From an uncultured Lachnospiraceae bacterium (GTDB lineage Bacteria; Bacillota; Clostridia; Lachnospirales; Lachnospiraceae): a stretch of 64,000 nucleotides of DNA. A program made the translations under genes and the position numbers. Under the pieces are notes generated by a model. It made no database searches, was not told where the DNA came from, and saw only the letters and a program-made list of their open reading frames with translations. How positions within the stretch are numbered: position 1 is the first letter of the stretch; each line of letters begins with the position of its first letter. The stretch covers positions 1 to 64,000 of the forward strand of contig CANQBH010000006.1 of NCBI GenBank assembly GCA_947589155.1, in the 5' to 3' direction. Positions 26,438 through 35,791 of the stretch are shown in pieces.

Positions 26438-28360
26438 ATGAAACGATATCGCTATGCAAGTATAACCGGACTATTGTTTCTGCTGACGCTGCCATGGACG
26501 CATACAGTGTTTGGACAGGCCGGCGGGAAGTTCGATATTGTCCTGCTGATTCTTACAGCGGCGGCGTTTCTTTTCTCCTTTTCTGCGGGAAAGATCCGCA
26601 GGAGAAAGGGAGACGGCAGGCTGCTCCGGCTTTTGATCACGGCTTCCGCATATCTGATCTTTCAGGTGTTCACGACAACGGACGATATAGGGCGCGCGCT
26701 CACGGGGCGCAGCCTTTCCTATTTTTTATGCAATTTTATCCTTTTGTATATCGTGGTGCAGATCGTGTACGCGCTCACGTTCCGTCTGACGCTGACGGCG
26801 GACATTGTGACGATCGCGTCGTTTCTGATCGGCGGTATCGATTATTATGTGGTGCAGTTCCGCGGGCAGCCGATAATGCCATGGGATCTGATGGCGCTGA
26901 AAACGGCGGAAAGCGTAGCGGATCAATATGCGATCGCTCCGGTAAAGGCCGTCGTCTATGCGTATCTGCTCATGATGGTCACGCACCAACTGGTCGCGCT
27001 CTTTGAGGCGCAGCCGGATCAGAGGACGCTGCGGGGAACGCTGGTCGCGCTGTCGGTCGCGGCCATAGCCGCCTGCGCTTACGGCGGTGTTTTTCAAAAA
27101 TATGTCAGGGATACGTTCTGGGATCTTGCGTATGGCTATGAAAAATACGGCGTGCTCCCGGGTTTTCTGCACTATATGCCGTACATGAAATACGAAGCGC
27201 CGAAAGGATATACCGCGGAAAAAGCGCGGCGGATCTTAGACGAGACGCCGACGGTCAGCGCGCGGCAGGGGGAGACGCAGGCGGCTAATGTGATCGTTAT
27301 CATGAATGAATCGCTGGCGGATCTCAGAATCTACGGAAACGAGGATCTGCAATGGAATGTCACGCCCTATATGGATTCTCTGAAAGAAGATACGGTCCGC
27401 GGGAATCTTTATGTGCCGGTGTTCGGCGGTAATACCTGCAATACCGAGTTTGAATTTTTGACCGGCGCATCCTTAAAATACGTCAAGGGCGTCCCGTATC
27501 TGACGTTTTTTCAGGAGGATCGGCCGGTAGGGTCGCTGACGGATCTTTTTGTAAAAAAGGATTTCCGGACGGCGGCGTTCCATCCGTACTTTATAACGAA
27601 CTGGCACAGAAATATTGCGTATGCCGATATGGGGATTCGGGATATGTACGATATGGAAGTGCTGGATATGGAAGACGAACAAACCTATATCCGCAGCATG
27701 GTAAGGGATACGGCGGATTACGATTTTGTGATCGCGGATTATGAACGGCATAAGGACAGGAACTACTTTATGTTCAACGTCACGCTGCAAAACCACGGCG
27801 GATATAAAAAGAGATACGACAATTTTACCACCCAAGAGGATCTTTCCTATTGCGGGGATTTCCCGCAGGCGGAGGAGTATCTGGGTCTGGTCAGGGAAAG
27901 CGACGCGGCGTTTGAAAAGTTAGTGGATCATTTTAAGCAGGTCAAAGAGCCGACGCTGATCTGTATGTTCGGAGATCACCAGCCCGCTTTGGAAGATGAG
28001 TTCTTTGACTATCTGTACGGGAAGCCGTCGGAAGAACTGACGCCGGAAGAACAGCAGAAAAAATATATCACGCCGTTTCTTCTCTGGGCGAATTATGATA
28101 TCCCGGAAGAAACGATCGAGCGGATGAGCGCGAACTATCTCGGGATGTATGTGGCAAAGACCGCCAACATGGAACTGCCGCCCTATGAGTCCTTCTTATA
28201 CCAACTCTATCGGGAATATCCCGTGATCTCGGAATACGGCTGTTATGACCGGAAGGGAAATTATTACGGGCCCGACAGCGGATTGGACGAAACGGAAAGG
28301 TTTAAGGAATATCAGTATGTGCAGTATTATCGGCTGAACGACGAGAAAAACGATGAATGA
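26438..28360 (+). CDS. LTA synthase-like phosphoglycerol transferase (sulfatase fold)
   Basis: About 640 residues: five N-terminal membrane helices (to roughly residue 215), then an outer catalytic domain. IVIMNESLADL (~285) carries the metal-binding Glu, GGNTCNTEFEFLTG (~330) carries the Thr nucleophile position, and MFGDHQPAL (~510) carries the Asp-His metal ligands. LtaS-family enzymes move glycerol-phosphate from phosphatidylglycerol to a polymer; some relatives add other phospho-alcohols to glycans. ATG 26438, one base after the previous stop, is preferred to ATG 26405 inside that gene. Together with the sugar genes it suggests a phosphoglycerol-bearing glycan or teichoic-type polymer. 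Confidence 0.88.
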   Translation: MKRYRYASITGLLFLLTLPWTHTVFGQAGGKFDIVLLILTAAAFLFSFSAGKIRRRKGDGRLLRLLITASAYLIFQVFTTTDDIGRALTGRSLSYFLCNFILLYIVVQIVYALTFRLTLTADIVTIASFLIGGIDYYVVQFRGQPIMPWDLMALKTAESVADQYAIAPVKAVVYAYLLMMVTHQLVALFEAQPDQRTLRGTLVALSVAAIAACAYGGVFQKYVRDTFWDLAYGYEKYGVLPGFLHYMPYMKYEAPKGYTAEKARRILDETPTVSARQGETQAANVIVIMNESLADLRIYGNEDLQWNVTPYMDSLKEDTVRGNLYVPVFGGNTCNTEFEFLTGASLKYVKGVPYLTFFQEDRPVGSLTDLFVKKDFRTAAFHPYFITNWHRNIAYADMGIRDMYDMEVLDMEDEQTYIRSMVRDTADYDFVIADYERHKDRNYFMFNVTLQNHGGYKKRYDNFTTQEDLSYCGDFPQAEEYLGLVRESDAAFEKLVDHFKQVKEPTLICMFGDHQPALEDEFFDYLYGKPSEELTPEEQQKKYITPFLLWANYDIPEETIERMSANYLGMYVAKTANMELPPYESFLYQLYREYPVISEYGCYDRKGNYYGPDSGLDETERFKEYQYVQYYRLNDEKNDE

Positions 28361-29045
28361 CGGAACAAAGAAAAGGCGGCGCCGTTTCCTGTTGATCGCT
28401 GCGCTCCTGATGGCGGCGGCAATCGGCGGGGCGGTATTTCGCCGTCAGGAGCAGAAGATAACGTGGGTCGCGCTGGGAGACAGCATCACCTGCGGGTGCG
28501 ATGAGGAACGCAAGAGTTACGCGGATTATCTTGTGCAGGAACATCCGGAAGTCCGCTGCCGAAAAAAAGGCGTGATCGGATACTGTATGGTGGATCTGTA
28601 TCGGAACCGCGAAAGAATGTTAAAGGACGTCGTAGGGCAGGAGGTGGAGATCGTAACGGTCTTTGCGGGAACGAACGATTTCGGCACCGACGTACCGCTG
28701 TCGGAATTTGAGGCGGACTGCGACGCCTATATGAAATATCTGAAGAAAACCTTCCCCGAAGCGGAACTGGTCTTTTATACGCCGCTGTATCGGGATTATT
28801 TCGGCGAGAACAAGGGCGGCGCCATGATCGAGGGAACCGTCAATCATCTGGGGTATTCCCTGTATGATTATGTCGGCTGTATCAAAAAACTGGGAGAAAA
28901 AAATCAGGTGGCGACCGTTGACCTGAGCGGCAGCGGATATCTGAATGCGGAGAACCTGCGGGAGTTGACGATAGACGGGCTACACCCGAATCAAAAAGAA
29001 AATCTGCGTCTGGCGGAAGTATTTGAAGAAAAAGTGTTGGAATGA
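28353..29045 (+). CDS. SGNH/GDSL hydrolase, membrane-anchored
   Basis: A 230-residue protein with a short basic N-terminus and one membrane helix (residues ~12-28), so the catalytic domain is outside. VALGDSITCG carries the nucleophilic Ser (block I), FAGTNDFG the block-III Gly/Asn, and IDGLHPN the Asp-x-x-His catalytic pair. SGNH hydrolases are esterases or transferases; outside-facing ones commonly remove or transfer O-acyl groups on glycans. It overlaps the LTA-synthase-like gene by eight bases and the following gene by four, which makes joint expression likely and fits trimming of acyl groups added by the locus acyltransferases. Confidence 0.88.
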   Translation: MNDGTKKRRRRFLLIAALLMAAAIGGAVFRRQEQKITWVALGDSITCGCDEERKSYADYLVQEHPEVRCRKKGVIGYCMVDLYRNRERMLKDVVGQEVEIVTVFAGTNDFGTDVPLSEFEADCDAYMKYLKKTFPEAELVFYTPLYRDYFGENKGGAMIEGTVNHLGYSLYDYVGCIKKLGEKNQVATVDLSGSGYLNAENLRELTIDGLHPNQKENLRLAEVFEEKVLE

Positions 29046-30580
29046 AAAAAACGATTGGCATAGGAATCACAACTGTATATTGTCTGGTCATGGTCTGGAT
29101 CCTCTGGGTGAGTGTTTCTTATGAAAGAAGCGGGCAGTACTGGATGTATTACGACCTGCTGATTCCCGGCAAACTGCTTTTCTTGGCGGCGCTTGCGGCG
29201 TTTATCCTGCTCTGCGTGTTTGCAAAAAAGAAAAAAGACGTGAAGCGGCGCGGGAAAAAAGGGCTGCTGCTGTGTTCCCTGCTTCTTTTTTTTGCAGAGT
29301 GCCTGATCGTCCGCAGCATCTTTCTTTATGCGGACTGGGATGTGTTTTTTATCCGGGATGCGGCGGAGCAGTATCTTTTGGGCGGATTGGATCATACATA
29401 TCAGGTGTATTTTGCCAACAACCCCAACAATGTGATGATGTATGGGATCACCGCGCTGTTTCTGTCGTTGGGAAAGATGTGGGGGATCGACGGATATCTC
29501 CTGCTGGTCGCCGTCGGGATCGTACTCAACGATCTGGCGGTCCTGTTATGTGCGCTGTGCGTCTATGAGTTGACCGGAAGTGAAAAAAAGATGTGGATCG
29601 CCTATGGAACGGCCGTAGTGCTGTTTGGCCTGTCGCCGTGGATGACGGTCCCCTATACGGATATTTTTTCCGTTTTTTGTCCGGCGGCGACGTTTTATCT
29701 ATATCTGCGGGCGCGCAGGAAAAAGGGAAACGCTTTTGGCAGGGTCTTAACGGTGACAGTCCTTCCTGCGGTGCTTTTTCTTTTGAAGCCGACCAATGTT
29801 TTTGTGCTGCTTGCGATCGCCGTGGTCGAACTGCTGGCAGAGCCGAAAAAAGCGATAAAAATTCTGGCGGGCGCGCTGTGTTTTCTCCTCATTATGAGCA
29901 TAACAAGGTTTGCGTTGTATCGTCAGATGGATTATGAGGAGGATGAGGCAGCGGTAAAACCTGTGGAGCACTATCTGCTGCTCGGCTCTAATTATAAAAT
30001 GGCAGGAATGTATAATGCGCCGGACGACGCATATACCAATTCTTTTATAGGAAAGCAGGCAAAGCGGGAAGCGGATGTGGAACTTGCAATAAAGAGGTAT
30101 CGCGAGATGGGATGGCACGGCTGGATACGCCATCTGGGGAACAAAACATATTTGAATTACAGCAACGGCGTTTTCGGATGGGGAAAAGAGCAGCATTTCC
30201 TGCACGATATCCCGCCGAAAGAGAGCGCCTTGGAACAGTTTTTCTGTAATATCTTCTATGTCGGCGGCGACCGATTGCTGATCGAGGAAAACGCGTTTCC
30301 GACAGGCGGCGGATGGTTTGGCATATATTCCACATGGCGGCAGTTTGTCTGGATCTTAGTGCAGTTGTCCTGCCTTTTTACGGGGTTGGCCTATCTTTGG
30401 CGGAGGATCAGGGGAACGTTTTACAGCAGGGGATTTGAGGTCGCTGCCGTAACGCTGACGGGTGTGTTTGTTTTTTTGTCCGTATTTGAAACGAATGCCA
30501 GATATCTGTATAGTTTTCTGCCGTTGTATGCGGTCGTGGCCGTACTCGGCCTTTCGTTTCTGACGGGAGACAGACGATAG
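29042..30580 (+). CDS. GT-C-like polytopic membrane protein
   Basis: A 512-residue protein with about eleven membrane segments. After three helices the outer loop reads YADWDVFFIRDAAEQYLLGG, an Asp-containing GT-C first-loop pattern, followed by NPNNVMMYGITALFLSLG, which resembles PMT/GT39-type membrane transferases. A further outer region around residues 300-400 (NGVFGWGKEQHFLHDIPP in its centre) precedes the last three helices. It likely uses a polyprenyl-linked sugar. It starts in the stop codon of the SGNH hydrolase gene, implying coupled translation. Confidence 0.76.
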   Translation: MKKTIGIGITTVYCLVMVWILWVSVSYERSGQYWMYYDLLIPGKLLFLAALAAFILLCVFAKKKKDVKRRGKKGLLLCSLLLFFAECLIVRSIFLYADWDVFFIRDAAEQYLLGGLDHTYQVYFANNPNNVMMYGITALFLSLGKMWGIDGYLLLVAVGIVLNDLAVLLCALCVYELTGSEKKMWIAYGTAVVLFGLSPWMTVPYTDIFSVFCPAATFYLYLRARRKKGNAFGRVLTVTVLPAVLFLLKPTNVFVLLAIAVVELLAEPKKAIKILAGALCFLLIMSITRFALYRQMDYEEDEAAVKPVEHYLLLGSNYKMAGMYNAPDDAYTNSFIGKQAKREADVELAIKRYREMGWHGWIRHLGNKTYLNYSNGVFGWGKEQHFLHDIPPKESALEQFFCNIFYVGGDRLLIEENAFPTGGGWFGIYSTWRQFVWILVQLSCLFTGLAYLWRRIRGTFYSRGFEVAAVTLTGVFVFLSVFETNARYLYSFLPLYAVVAVLGLSFLTGDRR

Positions 30581-30583
30581 ATC

Positions 30584-31570
30584 ATGAAAGAAAAAAGAGA
30601 TGCAACGGCGGATTTCGCCAAAGGCGTGGCGATGCTCGGGATCCTGCTGGATCATATCGTCGGGCAGGGATATATTTTCGCCACCTTCCATGTACCGATC
30701 TTCTTTATTTTGAGCGGTTATTTTTGTAAAGACGAACCGATAGGCGTTATACTGAAAAAGAAAGCAAAAGGTCTGCTGCTGCCGTATTTCCTGATCTGCT
30801 TCCTTTCCATCGCGCTGGACGTATGCCGGACGCGGTGGATCCTTGGTGCGTCTTGGGAGGAAACGGGACGGCGCGGCGCTAAACTCTTGCTTCAGGCATT
30901 GTCCGGCAATGTGTTTTATCTGACATGGTTTTTAATGGCGCTCTTTGTGGGAACGATCCTTATGGCGCTGTTTCGCAGGCTGAGCGGCGGCCGCGTTTGG
31001 CTATATGCGGCGATGGCTGCGGGTTGTTCCGTGGTCGGCTATGCCTGCGGGACTTATTTTGAAGCGAAACCGTTTCAGTGGGATGCGGCGCTGTTTGCGA
31101 TGCCGTTTCTTACAGCGGGCAGTCTGGCCGCGCGTTATCGGGAGAACGTTACAAAAAAGATGCGGGCGGGGCTGTTTTTCCTTTGCCTGCCGCTATGGGC
31201 GATCGGATGTCTGCAGGGCGGGCTGGCAATGGCGATCCGTTCTTATCCGCACTATCCGTTCTGCGTATGCGCGGCGATGGCGGGAAGTTACTGCGTGATC
31301 TGTTTCAGTTCGTATGCAAAACGGATCCCGCTGCTGGGAACGTATATGGCATGGATCGGGCGGAACACGTTAAAATTTTTGGCACTCGGAAATATCACAA
31401 AAAATGTGTGGGACTGGGACAGGATCTGTCCGGTCCGGTCGCCGTTTCTTTCGTTTTTGATACAGACGGCGGTTTTTTCTCTGATTGTTTTCGGTATTGA
31501 GCAGGCAAAAAACCGGATCAGAAGGAGTAGAGAATGGAGCGGGAACAGCGGCAAAACATACAGATCATAA
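30584..31570 (+). CDS. Acyltransferase-3 family membrane protein
   Basis: A 328-residue polytopic protein. ATADFAKGVAMLGILLDHIV holds the conserved His, with Lys in place of the usual Arg, and FHVPIFFILSGYFCKDEP is the second family block. GRNTLKFLALGNITKNVWDW near the end replaces the standard closing block. It most resembles fucose-4-O-acetylase-type (NolL-like) members. It begins three bases after the preceding gene and its last 37 bases overlap the next acyltransferase gene. Confidence 0.84.
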   Translation: MKEKRDATADFAKGVAMLGILLDHIVGQGYIFATFHVPIFFILSGYFCKDEPIGVILKKKAKGLLLPYFLICFLSIALDVCRTRWILGASWEETGRRGAKLLLQALSGNVFYLTWFLMALFVGTILMALFRRLSGGRVWLYAAMAAGCSVVGYACGTYFEAKPFQWDAALFAMPFLTAGSLAARYRENVTKKMRAGLFFLCLPLWAIGCLQGGLAMAIRSYPHYPFCVCAAMAGSYCVICFSSYAKRIPLLGTYMAWIGRNTLKFLALGNITKNVWDWDRICPVRSPFLSFLIQTAVFSLIVFGIEQAKNRIRRSREWSGNSGKTYRS

Positions 31571-32517
31571 GAGCGGTTGCGGCCTTTTGTGTCGTCATGA
31601 CGCATACGATCCTTTGGGATGCGCACGAGATGGCGGTGCGGCCCCTGATCAACGGAGCGGTGCCGGTCTTTTTATTTCTGTCCGGCTATCTGACGGAACT
31701 TCCAATCGCGGATATCGCGGCGTTTTACAGGAAAAGGATCCTGCGGATCTTTTTTCCCTATCTTTTGTGGTCGATTCTTTATACCGTAGCACAGGGGAGT
31801 TATGAGACATTTTGGTTTGACCTTCTGACGGGACAGTGCTGCAGCGTCTTTTATTTTCTATTGGTGTATCTGCAGTGCGTGCTTCTGGCGCCGCTTTTGG
31901 GAAGGCTGCTTTGCAGCCGCTTCCGGTTGCTGGGCTATCTGATCACGCCGCTTGCGGTTTTGGCGGAACTGCTTCTGGCGTGGAAGGGGATCGAACTGCG
32001 TTACCCGTGGAATGTGAATAACTGTCTGGTCTGGCTGGCGTTTTTCTATTTCGGCATGGATCAAAAAAGACAAAAGATCGCAGAAGTTCCCGCGGGAAAG
32101 GCGATCGGAACGGCTGCCGCGCTTTTGTTCGGGCTTTTATTTGAGATCTTTGCTGCCGCGCCGTATTGGAACGCGTTTGGCCGATACGATATTGCGACGT
32201 CGCAGATCAAACTGATCACGATGGTCAATTCGCTGCTTTTGCTGCGCTTATTGTCCTTTTGGCTGGCAAAGGGACCAAAAAAGACTGCGGGTCCGGCGGC
32301 GTTTGTCCGAAAAGGATTGGAAACGGCGGGAGATGCGTCTTTTGGGATTTATTTATGCCACAGTCTTGTGATAAAATATGTTGCAGGGCGCAGTTTTTAT
32401 CAAAACGCTTCGTTTTTTGGGAAAACCGTGCTCGTGTTTCTATTGAGTTTTGTCCTGATTCGTCTAATGCAGAAGATCTTCGGGGAAAAGATCGGGCGGG
32501 TGCTTGGCGTTTACTAG
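31534..32517 (+). CDS. Acyltransferase-3 family membrane protein
   Basis: A 327-residue polytopic acyltransferase. NIQIIRAVAAFCVVMTHTIL has the canonical Arg-His spacing, and GAVPVFLFLSGYLTEL is the second block. GDASFGIYLCHSLVIKYV is the C-terminal family block. The ribosome site AAGGAG lies inside the end of the previous gene. It is the second of five consecutive acyltransferase genes. Substrate specificity within this family cannot be read from sequence. Confidence 0.87.
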   Translation: MEREQRQNIQIIRAVAAFCVVMTHTILWDAHEMAVRPLINGAVPVFLFLSGYLTELPIADIAAFYRKRILRIFFPYLLWSILYTVAQGSYETFWFDLLTGQCCSVFYFLLVYLQCVLLAPLLGRLLCSRFRLLGYLITPLAVLAELLLAWKGIELRYPWNVNNCLVWLAFFYFGMDQKRQKIAEVPAGKAIGTAAALLFGLLFEIFAAAPYWNAFGRYDIATSQIKLITMVNSLLLLRLLSFWLAKGPKKTAGPAAFVRKGLETAGDASFGIYLCHSLVIKYVAGRSFYQNASFFGKTVLVFLLSFVLIRLMQKIFGEKIGRVLGVY

Positions 32518-32543
32518 AAGATCACAGAAAGGAGGAGCCGGAC

Positions 32544-33591
32544 TTGGGAGAGAACGGTGAAAAAAAGGACTACATAGCTGTCATGAATTGTATCGCGGCG
32601 TTTGCCGTCGTGATCCTGCATACGAACGGAAGATTCTTCTGGGAGTACAGCGGAGAACCGTATTGGGACGCTGCAAATATCATCGAGGAAGTCTTTCTTT
32701 TTGCGGTGCCGCTCTTTTTCATGCTTTCCGGCGCGACGCTTCTGGACTATGCAAAGAGATACGACACAAAAACATATTTTAAGAAACGGATAAAGAAAAC
32801 GGTCATTCCCTATCTCTGTTGGTGTATCGTAGGCCTGCTGTGGAACATACTTTTGGGGGTCGTCCCATTGGCGCAGGTCGGGCCGCGCAAGATCCTCTGG
32901 GCGTTTCTGGAGCACGGCGGGATGACGGTCTATTGGTTTTTTGCGCCGTTGTTCAGCGTTTACCTCTGCATACCCCTATTTGCCGCGGTAAAAGACAAAA
33001 AGAAAGTTTTTTCGTATATCGTGGCGGCGTCGCTTATTGTCAACCAGTTGATCCCTTTCCTTTTGCAGTTTATGTCCGTCGAAGGAAGTTGGAGTCTTTC
33101 CATGCCGGTCACATATTCCTATCTGATCTTTGCGCTGACGGGATATCTGTTGAGCCGTTGTGAATTAAGAAAAGCTGCCAGAGGCCTGATCTATGCGGGG
33201 GGGGCTTGCAGGACTTGCGGTTATGATCGTCGGTACGCGGAGCGTCTGCCGCGCCGCGGGAGCGATCGACGCCAGATATAAGATATTGGATGTACTCCCG
33301 TGCGTACTTTGGTCGGTCGCGGTCTTTGTCTTTATTAAATATGCGTGTGCGAAGGGCGGGGCAAAGATCAAGGCGGTGTGCATGAAACTGTCGGGATATA
33401 CGTTCGGAATCTATCTGGTGCACTGGTATATTCTTGAAGTGTATAACCGGATCTATGGCCGTTTTGCGAATATTTCTCATGCCGGTTTTGTATATAGCCT
33501 GACGACGCCTTTTGTTGTAACGGGGCTGTCGCTTGCTGCGGTCTATTTGTTGAAGAGGATCCCGCTGATCCGCCACATGACGCCTTCATAA
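32544..33591 (+). pseudogene. Acyltransferase-3 family gene, frameshifted in a G8 tract (possibly phase-variable)
   Basis: A TTG at 32544 follows GGAGGAG at good spacing and opens a frame with DYIAVMNCIAAFAVVILHTN and FAVPLFFMLSGATLL, the first two acyltransferase-3 blocks. At 33197-33204 there are eight G. Read as they stand, the frame runs into a Cys/Arg-rich tail and ends at 33281. With seven G the protein continues without a break into the frame that ends at 33591 and contains GYTFGIYLVHWYILEVYNR, the family's closing block. So the sequence carries an intact-looking gene split only by one extra G. This is either a slipped, switchable OFF state or a base-calling error. The usual length would be about 348 residues. 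Confidence 0.85.
33197..33204 (+). repeat. Homopolymeric G8 tract inside an acyltransferase gene
   Basis: Eight consecutive G, the longest such run I noticed in the window, at the exact point where the acyltransferase reading frame changes. One fewer G restores the full-length protein. Confidence 0.9.
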
Positions 33592-33616
33592 GAAGAGGAA
33601 AAGGAAGGGAAAAAAG

Positions 33617-34666
33617 ATGAATCGACGTCAGCCGCATTATGATCTGCTGCGCATTTTGGCGATCCTTTGCGTGATCTATAACCATACGAACGAAAGGGGA
33701 TACTATCTGTACGCCTTTCCCTGTCCGGCATATCTGCGGGATCTTTACATTGCCGTCGCCGCGCTGATCGCCGTGGCGGTGCCAATCTTTTTTATGATCT
33801 CCGGAGCGCTGCTTCTGCCAAAACAGGAGACGTTAAAAGAATTGTATCAAAAACGCGTCGCGCGGATCGCGGTTGTCCTGTTGGTCTTTTCCGTATTGCA
33901 GTATGGCGTAAAACTTTGGGAAGGGAACGCGCCGCTGTCCGGCCGATATTTTTTGCAGCATATTTTAAGCGAGCCGATGATTTCACCGTACTGGTATCTC
34001 TATACCTATCTGGCGTATCTTCTGATCCTTCCGTTTCTCAGGAAACTGGTTGCTGTGATGGACCGGAGGAGTTACCTCTATCTGTTCGCCCTGCTGATCG
34101 CGGCGGAAGGCGTGCTTCCTACGGCGCTTTATCTGCTGGGGATACCGACAGCCAACAGTTTCTTCGTCCTGCCGTTTGTCAGCAATATCGTAGTCTATCC
34201 TTTGCTGGGATATTATATGGAATATGTCATGCCGACCGAGAGATACTGCGCAAAGACGACAGAGGCGGTGCTCCTTGCCATGGGAGCGACGCTGGTGTTT
34301 TTTGTTGCGATGACAAATCTGCGCGGGCTGACGTTTGAGGAATTTACGACCTATGACAAGGGGCTTTATACCTGTTCGCTGACGGCGGTGCTGGATTTTG
34401 GCGTATATTATCTTGTCAAACGGTTCTGTGGGAAGCGGGATCTTTCAAGGTACAAAAAGATCCTTGCGGCGCTCGGCAGCGCTTCGTTTGGCGTTTACCT
34501 GATCGAGCAGCCGATCCGGGAACACATTCCGGCGGTATGCGACCGGCTGACGCCGTATATCGGGGCGTTTCCGGCCTGCATCGTCTATGTCCTCACGGTC
34601 TTTGTCATTACTTCCGCCATCGTGCTTCTGATCAAACGGCTGCCCGGTTTCAGAAGATTGTTATAG
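33617..34666 (+). CDS. Acyltransferase-3 family membrane protein
   Basis: A 349-residue polytopic acyltransferase. PHYDLLRILAILCVIYNHTN has the canonical Arg and His; IAVAVPIFFMISGALLL is the second block; GSASFGVYLIEQPIREHIP the last, with Glu-Gln replacing the usual His. The overall pattern resembles the enzymes before it, suggesting duplication. Ribosome site GGAAGGG lies about ten bases before the ATG. It follows the frameshifted acyltransferase by 25 bases, so loss of that gene would still leave similar activity in the cell. Confidence 0.86.
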   Translation: MNRRQPHYDLLRILAILCVIYNHTNERGYYLYAFPCPAYLRDLYIAVAALIAVAVPIFFMISGALLLPKQETLKELYQKRVARIAVVLLVFSVLQYGVKLWEGNAPLSGRYFLQHILSEPMISPYWYLYTYLAYLLILPFLRKLVAVMDRRSYLYLFALLIAAEGVLPTALYLLGIPTANSFFVLPFVSNIVVYPLLGYYMEYVMPTERYCAKTTEAVLLAMGATLVFFVAMTNLRGLTFEEFTTYDKGLYTCSLTAVLDFGVYYLVKRFCGKRDLSRYKKILAALGSASFGVYLIEQPIREHIPAVCDRLTPYIGAFPACIVYVLTVFVITSAIVLLIKRLPGFRRLL

Positions 34667-34675
34667 AAGGAGAAG

Positions 34676-35791
34676 ATGTTGCGCACGCGGAATGAGGTTA
34701 CATTTTCAAAAGAAGATACGCTGGTGGCGAAAGGGCTTGCCATACTTTTTCTCCTGATCCATCACTGTTTTCTCTGGCCGGAGCGGAACCGGCGCTACGG
34801 CGTTATTTTCCTGCTGCCCGACGAGGCGGCCGCCGCGCTGACAAGATTTTCTCACATCTGCGTGGGGATGTTCGTCTTTTTGAGCGCATACGGCATGGCG
34901 AGGCTGGCGGAGGGAGAACGCGGGCTGCCGGATGCGGAGGATTATTCGGCGCTGCTCCATCGGTGGTGTGGAAAACTGCTTCGGGGTTTTTGGGCAGTGT
35001 TTTTTCCGATGCTGCTTCTTTCGGCGCTGCTTACGCCCGAGGAATTAAAGGTATATGGAACGGGAGCCGCGGCGGCGGTCTATCTGGCGGTAGACGCGCT
35101 GGGGCTGAGTATGCTGTTTCAGACGCCGACGCTGATGGGCACATGGTGGTATATGAGTTTCGCCCTGCTGTGGATCGTGCTGTTTCCTTTGTTCATGCAG
35201 GCTTATTGGAAGATCGGGCGAGCGCTTTATCCAGTGGTCATTTTGCTGCCGTATCTTTTGGGGATCCGCACGGCGGCGATCCAATATGCGGCTTCGTCGC
35301 TTCGAGAGAACATGCTGTTTTTGCTGCCGACGGCTGTTTTGGGGATCCTGTGCGCGCAGGAGCATGTCTTTGAGAGGATACGGGCCGCGGCGCTGCAATG
35401 GAAAGACGGGAAGAAATGTCTGGCGGCGGCAGGGCTCTGTGCAGGGTGGGCGGTGATCGCCGCGCTGCATAACAGCGTGGTCTTTGCTTTTTGCGAAGAA
35501 CTGGTCGTGAGCGTGGAAGCAGGATATGCCGTGTTGTTTTCCTGCATGGTTCTTGGGGAGATCCCTGCGATTCGCCGCGCGTTGACCGTGATCGGCAGAC
35601 ATTCCATGAATATCTTTCTGCTCCACGATTTTATCAGGGCGAGGTTTTTAGAGGATCTGACCTATTCGTTCCGATATGCGCCGCTGATCGTGCTTTTCCT
35701 CTTGGCGGCAAGCCTGCTTTGTTCTATCCTGATAGAGTGGATAAAACGAAAGATCTTTGATAAAATAGATACGGTGAGGATAAGAAAATGA
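34676..35791 (+). CDS. Acyltransferase-3-like membrane protein
   Basis: A 371-residue polytopic protein, more distant from the family than its neighbours. SKEDTLVAKGLAILFLLIHH keeps the His with Lys for Arg, then RFSHICVGMFVFLSAYGMAR, a block shared with acyltransferase-related membrane proteins. GRHSMNIFLLHDFIRARF is a clear closing block. AAGGAG precedes the ATG, and the stop overlaps the next start (ATGA). It links the acyltransferase run to the GDP-mannose genes in a single transcript. Confidence 0.82.
   Translation: MLRTRNEVTFSKEDTLVAKGLAILFLLIHHCFLWPERNRRYGVIFLLPDEAAAALTRFSHICVGMFVFLSAYGMARLAEGERGLPDAEDYSALLHRWCGKLLRGFWAVFFPMLLLSALLTPEELKVYGTGAAAAVYLAVDALGLSMLFQTPTLMGTWWYMSFALLWIVLFPLFMQAYWKIGRALYPVVILLPYLLGIRTAAIQYAASSLRENMLFLLPTAVLGILCAQEHVFERIRAAALQWKDGKKCLAAAGLCAGWAVIAALHNSVVFAFCEELVVSVEAGYAVLFSCMVLGEIPAIRRALTVIGRHSMNIFLLHDFIRARFLEDLTYSFRYAPLIVLFLLAASLLCSILIEWIKRKIFDKIDTVRIRK

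Noticed and set aside
32166..32543. An in-frame upstream extension of the frameshifted acyltransferase
   Set aside because: It lies inside the previous acyltransferase gene in another frame; the TTG at 32544 with GGAGGAG gives a start that matches the family.
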